Below are positions 59,873-64,000 of a stretch of 64,000 nt of DNA, in pieces. Position numbers and translations under genes: made by a program. Every line of letters starts with the position of its first letter. The first letter of the stretch is position 1. The notes under the pieces were generated by a model. That model searched no databases. It was not told the origin of the DNA and worked only from the letters and a program-made list of their open reading frames with translations. The stretch comes from an uncultured Prevotellaceae bacterium (GTDB taxonomy: Bacteria > Bacteroidota > Bacteroidia > Bacteroidales > Bacteroidaceae), in assembly GCA_946540735.1 (NCBI GenBank), contig CAMNIN010000009.1:1-64000 (forward strand). Reading direction: 5' to 3'.

Positions 59873-60343
59873 TTATTTTTTGCGGCCGAAATCCGCAGGG
59901 ATTTCTCCCCAGCGGGCTGTCTCCCATTTCACTATCGGCACCTGCACTGCATGACAACGGAGCCATTTCTCCGCACGGGCGATGATCTCATGCAACTTCT
60001 GAGTCTTCTCATTGCGCTCCAATGTCGTCTTGCATTTCTTCTTCGCCACCCACACCGTGGCATTATAACTGTCGGTGTAGATGGTCTTGCGCACGCCCAT
60101 CTTGTCCATCAGGGCCAGGGCATGCACGATAGCCAAAAATTCCCCGATATTGTTGGTACCGAAAACCGGACCGAAATGGAAGACTTGAGCTCCTGTGGCA
60201 AGGTCAATCCCCTGATATTCCATCTGTCCGGGATTGCCCGAACAAGCGGCATCCACCGCCCAAGCGTCGGCTCTGACCTCCAACGGAAGGGGCAGCACGG
60301 TGTCATGACGGTTTGACGGTGGATTCTGAAGATTGTCTTTCAT
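59873..60343 (-). CDS. Ribonuclease H-like protein
   Basis: A 156-residue RNase H fold. The acidic residues appear in order: Asp in WAVDAACSGNPGQMEYQG, Glu in GTNNIGEFLAIVHAL, Asp in IYTDSYNATVWV and Asp in GEIPADFGRK, the DEDD set of RNase HI. An N-terminal extension of ~25 residues (MKDNLQNPPSNRHDT) replaces the viroplasmin-like domain found in some Bacteroidetes relatives. It removes RNA from RNA-DNA hybrids. It starts 3 nt after the argS stop on the same strand, so it is in the argS transcript. Confidence 0.88.
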   Translation of the reverse strand: MKDNLQNPPSNRHDTVLPLPLEVRADAWAVDAACSGNPGQMEYQGIDLATGAQVFHFGPVFGTNNIGEFLAIVHALALMDKMGVRKTIYTDSYNATVWVAKKKCKTTLERNEKTQKLHEIIARAEKWLRCHAVQVPIVKWETARWGEIPADFGRKK

Positions 60344-60346
60344 TGC

Positions 60347-62167
60347 TTACATTCTCTCAGGAACCTCGATGCCGAGCAGGCGCATACCATTACGGATCAC
60401 CTTGGCTACATTGGCAGCCAAGACAAGGCGCACCCTCTTCTCTTCCTCTGTGTCGGCATTGAGGATGCTGAAGTCGTGGTAGAACTGGTTGAACTGCTTG
60501 GTCAGCTCATAACAATAGTTGGCGATGCCGCTTGGCGAATAATCCTTACCGGCTTGTTCCACGGCGGCACCATATTCATTGAGCTTCTGGATGAGGTCGG
60601 TCTCTTTCGCATTCACAGGCAGGGTGCCATCAAGGGTTGCAGGCAGACTTATACCGCTGGCCTCGGCCTTGCGCAGGATACTGCGGATGCGGGCATGGGT
60701 GTACTGTATGAAGGGGCCCGTATTGCCGTTGAAGTCGATACTCTCCTCGGGATTGAACAACATGTTCTTGCGGGCATCCACCTTGAGAATGAAATATTTG
60801 AGGGCTCCCATACCCACAATGCGGGCTATCTCGTTCTTCTCTTCCTCACTGATACCCTCAAGTTTGTTCACCTTGTCCTCGCTCATCTGACGGGCATCGG
60901 TGATCATCGTGGCGATCAGGTCATCAGCATCGACCACCGTGCCCTCACGACTTTTCATCTTACCGTTGGGCAGTTCCACCATTCCGTAGGAGAAATGCAC
61001 CAACTCCTTGCCCCACTTGAAACCAAGACGGTCGAGCAGGATGGAGAGCACTTGGAAATGATAGTTCTGCTCATTGCCCACCACGTAGATCATCTTATCG
61101 ATGGGATAGTCCTTGAAACGCATGTCGGCGGTGCCGATGTCCTGAGTCATATAGACCGACGTGCCGTCTGAGCGCAACAGCAACTTCTGGTCGAGTCCAT
61201 CACTGGTGAGATCAGCCCAGACGCTGTTGTCTTCCTTGCGGAAGAAGAGACCACGAGAGAGGCCCTCCTCCACTTTGGCCTTGCCTTCCAGATAAGTCTC
61301 CGACTCATAATAGATTTTGTCGAACGACACGCCGAGAGCACGGTAGGTCTCGTCGAATCCTGCATACACCCAGGAGTTCATCTTCTCCCAAAGGGCGCGC
61401 ACCTCCGGGTCGCCCTGTTCCCATTTCACAAGCATCGCATGGGCTTCCTTGATGAGGGGCGCCTCATCCTTGGCACGTTTCTCAGCGGTCTCCGCATCAA
61501 GCCCTTCGGCCAAGAACTGCTCCTGCAGTGCTTTCACCTCCTCACGGTAGTGCTTGTCGAAAGCCACATAATAGTCGCCAATGAGGTGGTCGCCTTTCTT
61601 GCCGCTGCTCTCTGGAGTCTCTCCGTTGCCCCATTTCTGCCATGCCAGCATCGACTTGCAGATATGGATACCACGGTCATTCACGATATTGGTTTTCACC
61701 ACCTTGTTGCCGTTGGCAGCCATGATCTGGGCCAGCGACCATCCGAGCAGGTTGTTGCGCACATGACCAAGGTGGAGCGGCTTGTTGGTATTGGGAGAAG
61801 AATACTCGATCATCACCAACGGAGAGTCATCCTTGACTTCTTTCTCGCCGAAATGCTCATCAGCATGAATGCTGTTGAGCAAGGCAATCCAGGCTGACGG
61901 GGCGATGGTGAGGTTAAGAAATCCTTTCACCACGTTGAATCCGGCCACACTGTTGTCGTTGGCCACCAGATAGTCACCGATTTCCTGGGCGGTGTCCTCC
62001 GGCTTCTTCCTCGACATCTTGAGGAAGGGAAAAACAACGAGGGTGAGGTTACCCTCAAACTCACTTCTTGTCTTCTGGAGCTGCACCATCTTTGAAGGCA
62101 CCTCCTGTCCGTATAATGCTTTGATGGCCTTGATGACCGAGCTGCTTATTCCTGCTTCTATATTCAT
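60347..62167 (-). CDS. argS: Arginyl-tRNA synthetase
   Basis: A 606-residue class I aminoacyl-tRNA synthetase. The N-terminal Add-1 domain (KALYGQEVPSKMVQLQKTRS), the HIGH-type motif YSSPNTNKPLHLGHVRNNLL (about residues 123-142), GMVELPNGKMKSREGTVVDA (KMSK region) and the C-terminal anticodon-binding helices are intact. The ATG at 62167 gives the family start (MNIEAGISSS) with an 11-nt leader from the promoter in the dispersed repeat; 62176 would be almost leaderless. Transcribed with the RNase H gene. Confidence 0.95.
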   Translation of the reverse strand: MNIEAGISSSVIKAIKALYGQEVPSKMVQLQKTRSEFEGNLTLVVFPFLKMSRKKPEDTAQEIGDYLVANDNSVAGFNVVKGFLNLTIAPSAWIALLNSIHADEHFGEKEVKDDSPLVMIEYSSPNTNKPLHLGHVRNNLLGWSLAQIMAANGNKVVKTNIVNDRGIHICKSMLAWQKWGNGETPESSGKKGDHLIGDYYVAFDKHYREEVKALQEQFLAEGLDAETAEKRAKDEAPLIKEAHAMLVKWEQGDPEVRALWEKMNSWVYAGFDETYRALGVSFDKIYYESETYLEGKAKVEEGLSRGLFFRKEDNSVWADLTSDGLDQKLLLRSDGTSVYMTQDIGTADMRFKDYPIDKMIYVVGNEQNYHFQVLSILLDRLGFKWGKELVHFSYGMVELPNGKMKSREGTVVDADDLIATMITDARQMSEDKVNKLEGISEEEKNEIARIVGMGALKYFILKVDARKNMLFNPEESIDFNGNTGPFIQYTHARIRSILRKAEASGISLPATLDGTLPVNAKETDLIQKLNEYGAAVEQAGKDYSPSGIANYCYELTKQFNQFYHDFSILNADTEEEKRVRLVLAANVAKVIRNGMRLLGIEVPERM

Positions 62168-62179
62168 ATCACTCATTTT

Positions 62180-62345
62180 GGGTGCAAAGGTACGAATAAG
62201 CGAGGGAAGTGCCAAATTTATTTGAGCAATTCCGAGCGGCAGTACTTTCGGCGAAGCCAAAGTACGAATAAGCGAGCGGAGAACAAAATGAATTCATTCA
62301 TTTTTTATTCCGAGCATGAGTGCCTTCGGCAAAGCCAAAGGTTCC
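62180..62345. repeat. Promoter-bearing dispersed repeat, copy 2 with a third partial unit
   Basis: Nearly identical to 46918-47053 over 62180-62315, then a further partial unit (TGCCTTCGGCAAAGCCAAAG) to about 62340. The second internal -7 box here has lost one base (CAAAGTA instead of CAAAGGTA). Confidence 0.8.
62185..62216 (-). promoter_or_regulatory. argS promoter inside dispersed repeat copy 2
   Basis: TTTG at 62213-62216, 20 nt, TACCTTTG at 62185-62192 on the minus strand. Confidence 0.7.
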
Positions 62346-62362
62346 ATATCACTCTTATCTTT

Positions 62363-62577
62363 TTACTTATTTACAAATTTCTTCTCGTTCCTGATGTATA
62401 CGCCGTTGCGAGGAATGGCTCTGAGGCAGCGACCACTCAGGTCGAAGACTCTGAAATCATCGTCCTCGTTATGGCTGGTTGTCTGGCATACAGGGAATAA
62501 TACACCCACACTATGCCACTCTCCTCACTAGTAAGGCGCACGTTTTTCAACCATTGAAAAAGAAATGACGTACCTAC
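62363..62577 (-). pseudogene. Orphan T9SS sorting-tail remnant with frameshift
   Basis: The minus strand reads VFDLSGRCLRAIPRNGVYIR followed by NEKKFVNK and a stop at 62363, a clear T9SS C-terminal sorting tail with no gene in front. The preceding ~20 residues (VRLTSEESGIVWVYYSLYA) are in a different frame, so a frameshift separates them. No start or body remains. Confidence 0.6.
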
Positions 62578-62625
62578 GAGGCATACAGAAACAAAAATCC
62601 CGCTTGGAGGGGAGCGGTGGGGAAA

Positions 62626-62781
62626 TCAGAAGCCAAATATAATTGTATCGGCCCGGATTGGTATTGCAGACATGTATCGCTTGAATACCTTTCCGTCCAC
62701 CATCCGAAACAACAAACAGGCTTCCTGATTGTCAATGGAATTATCGTAGATATAAGTGCGGTCAATTAGTTGTAATTTGTG
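62626..62781 (-). pseudogene. C-terminal fragment of an unidentified protein
   Basis: A minus-strand frame bounded by stops that encodes about 51 protein-like residues (QLIDRTYIYDNSIDNQEACL ... MVDGKVFKRYMSAIPIRADT) ending in IIFGF-stop. It has no start codon or promoter. The style recalls the end of Bacteroidetes beta-propeller lipoproteins, but I cannot name the family. Confidence 0.4.
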
Positions 62782-62826
62782 TTAAGTTACTAACTTTTCC
62801 GGACACCCGGTATGAAGTCTTTTGCT

Positions 62827-62861
62827 TTTGGCATTTTTTTAATAAAAAATTCGTAACTTTG
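62827..62861 (+). promoter_or_regulatory. Promoter of the MmeI-like gene
   Basis: TTTG at 62827-62830, 23 nt, TAACTTTG at 62854-62861; ATG at 62877. Confidence 0.6.
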
Positions 62862-62876
62862 TCGAAAAATAAGGAC

Positions 62877-64000
62877 ATGGCCAATCAAAAGCAAAGCACA
62901 GCCGCTGCAGCATTCGCCAAGCGGTGGGAGGGGAAAGGATATGAGAAGGGCGAGAGCCAGGTGTTCTGGACCGAGCTGCTGACGCAGGTTTACGGTGTGG
63001 AGACACCCTCCACCTTCATCACCTTCGAGCAGCAGGCCCGGCTCGACCACACGTCGTTCATCGACGTGATGATACCCTCGACGCACGTGATGATCGAGCA
63101 GAAGAGCATCGACAAGGACATCAACAAACCCATCCGCCAGAGCGACGGCACGCTGCTCACGCCATTCCAGCAAGCCCAGCGCTATTCGGCCGTGCTGCCC
63201 TACTCGCAGCGGCCACGATGGATCGTCATCTGCAATTTCAGGGAGTTTGCCGTGCATGACATGGAGAACCCCAACGGCGAGCCCTACATCATCCTGCTCA
63301 AAGACCTTGGCAAGGAATACTACCGCCTGCAGTTCCTCGTGGAGCAGGGCAACGAGCACCTCCAGAGGGAGATGGAGGTGTCGATGAAGGCAGGAGAGAT
63401 CGTGGGCAAGCTCTATGACGCGCTCATCAAGCAATACATCGACCCCACCAAGCCATCCACCATGCGCTCGCTCAACATCCTGTGCGTGCGCCTGGTGTTC
63501 TGCCTCTATGCCGAGGATGCCGGCATCTTCGGGCGGCACGACATGTTCCACGACTACCTGGCACAGTTCGATTGCAATGCCATGCGTGCCGAACTCCTTC
63601 GGCTCTTTCAGGTGCTCAACACCAAGCCTGAGGACCGCGACCCATACCTGCGCGAAGACCTCGCCGCATTCCCCTACGCCAACGGCGGGCTGTTTGGAGA
63701 GGAGATAGAGGTGCCGCGGTTTACCGAGGAGATACGCGCGCTGCTCCTGGAACATGCCTCCATGGACTTCGACTGGAGCCTCATCTCCCCCACCATCTTC
63801 GGGGCCGTGTTCGAGAGCACGCTGAATCCTGAGACACGCCGCTCGGGCGGCATGCACTACACCTCCATAGAAAACATCCACAAGGTGATCGACCCGCTCT
63901 TCCTCGACGGCCTGAACACGGAATTTGAGACCATCATGGAAGAGAAGGTCGTAAAGGCCAGGAACAAGAAGCTGCTGGCTTTCCAGGACAAGTTGGCTTC
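62877..64000 (+). CDS. MmeI-like type IIL restriction-modification enzyme, N-terminal part
   Basis: A 374-codon open frame running off the right edge. It follows the MmeI/YeeA plan: FAKRWEGKGYEKGESQVFWT, then the nuclease core FIDVMIPSTHVMIEQKS with Asp63, Glu74 and Lys76 as the PD-(D/E)xK residues, QSDGTLLTPFQQAQRYSAVL, SLNILCVRLVFCLYAEDAGI and GGLFGEEIEVPRF. Next comes the start of the helical linker before the methylase (FGAVFESTLNPETRRSGGMH, then YTSIENIH). In such enzymes one chain cuts and modifies DNA. The methylase motifs and recognition domain lie beyond the window. A second single-chain restriction enzyme, at 14,535, is of a different type. Confidence 0.85.
   Translation, partial: MANQKQSTAAAAFAKRWEGKGYEKGESQVFWTELLTQVYGVETPSTFITFEQQARLDHTSFIDVMIPSTHVMIEQKSIDKDINKPIRQSDGTLLTPFQQAQRYSAVLPYSQRPRWIVICNFREFAVHDMENPNGEPYIILLKDLGKEYYRLQFLVEQGNEHLQREMEVSMKAGEIVGKLYDALIKQYIDPTKPSTMRSLNILCVRLVFCLYAEDAGIFGRHDMFHDYLAQFDCNAMRAELLRLFQVLNTKPEDRDPYLREDLAAFPYANGGLFGEEIEVPRFTEEIRALLLEHASMDFDWSLISPTIFGAVFESTLNPETRRSGGMHYTSIENIHKVIDPLFLDGLNTEFETIMEEKVVKARNKKLLAFQDKLA

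Noticed and set aside
62790..63881. A 363-codon minus-strand frame over the MmeI-like gene
   Set aside because: The plus strand carries clear type IIL motifs and a promoter; the antisense translation has none.

Overview
The window reads as a chromosomal segment of a Bacteroidales bacterium, most likely a Prevotella-like member of Prevotellaceae. The evidence is the promoter grammar (TTTG, 19-23 nt, TAnnTTTG ahead of most genes, with weak or absent Shine-Dalgarno sequences), many secreted proteins ending in type IX secretion (T9SS) sorting tails of the 'IYNLQGxR...KGIYIVNGKKVVVK' type, DUF4369/TlpA-like and SH3 lipoproteins, and a housekeeping set (argS, ribD, prmC, recX, pyrE, SRPBCC, argH) of the kind seen in Bacteroides and Prevotella. 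No rRNA or CRISPR array was seen. There is one tRNA, tRNA-Leu(UAA).

Layout. 0.1-4.5 kb: a lone AAA ATPase, an rtcB scrap, a secreted PL9-like pectate lyase and a cupin lipoprotein. 4.8-14.3 kb: a surface-glycan locus with two membrane acyltransferases, a cytidylyltransferase-aldolase fusion, a CDP-polyol phosphotransferase (TagF-like), a Wzx-type flippase and a 2-hydroxyacid dehydrogenase on the plus strand, meeting a minus-strand GT2-LicD pair; together they suggest a phosphopolyol (teichoic-like) polymer. 14.5-21.9 kb: a single-chain restriction-modification enzyme followed by a tightly overlapping run (GH65-like protein, YiiX-like hydrolase, DNA2/NAM7 helicase, small protein). 22.0-28.4 kb: two large secreted proteins, the first with a small acidic peptide gene behind it. 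28.6-35.9 kb: SH3 lipoprotein, yifB, a TlpA-like lipoprotein transcribed together with tRNA-Leu, a CxxC lipoprotein, argH, SRPBCC and pyrE. 36-44.7 kb: a TPR/AraC-type regulator and an operon of three secreted proteins (M6 protease, 1112-aa anchor protein, Omp28-like thioredoxin-fold protein). 44.8-47.7 kb: comF, recX, SUMF1-like protein and a His-rich secreted protein. 47.9-54.2 kb: the most unusual locus, an apparent four-gene operon encoding a tandem serpin, a clan-CD (C13/caspase-like) cysteine peptidase, a secreted sorting-tail protein and one polypeptide that joins an ECF sigma factor, a transmembrane helix and an outer-membrane beta-barrel. 54.5-57.8 kb: a second large repeat protein with its own small peptide. 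57.8-62.2 kb: prmC, ribD, rnhA, argS. Right edge: remnants of a secreted protein, then the N-terminal part of an MmeI-like type IIL restriction enzyme that runs off the window.

The strongest candidate for an undescribed system is 47,935-54,205. A sigma factor tethered through the inner membrane to its own outer-membrane barrel would be a one-protein surface sensor, and it sits in the same operon as an exported two-headed serpin and an exported cysteine peptidase. The second candidate is the paired module of a large sorting-tail protein followed about 40 nt later by a 54-56 aa acidic peptide ending in Ser-Val-Trp-acidic (22.0-23.8 and 54.5-57.8 kb). Dispersed repeats are also notable, especially a ~136-bp element that supplies a complete promoter to two unrelated genes (46.9 and 62.2 kb).
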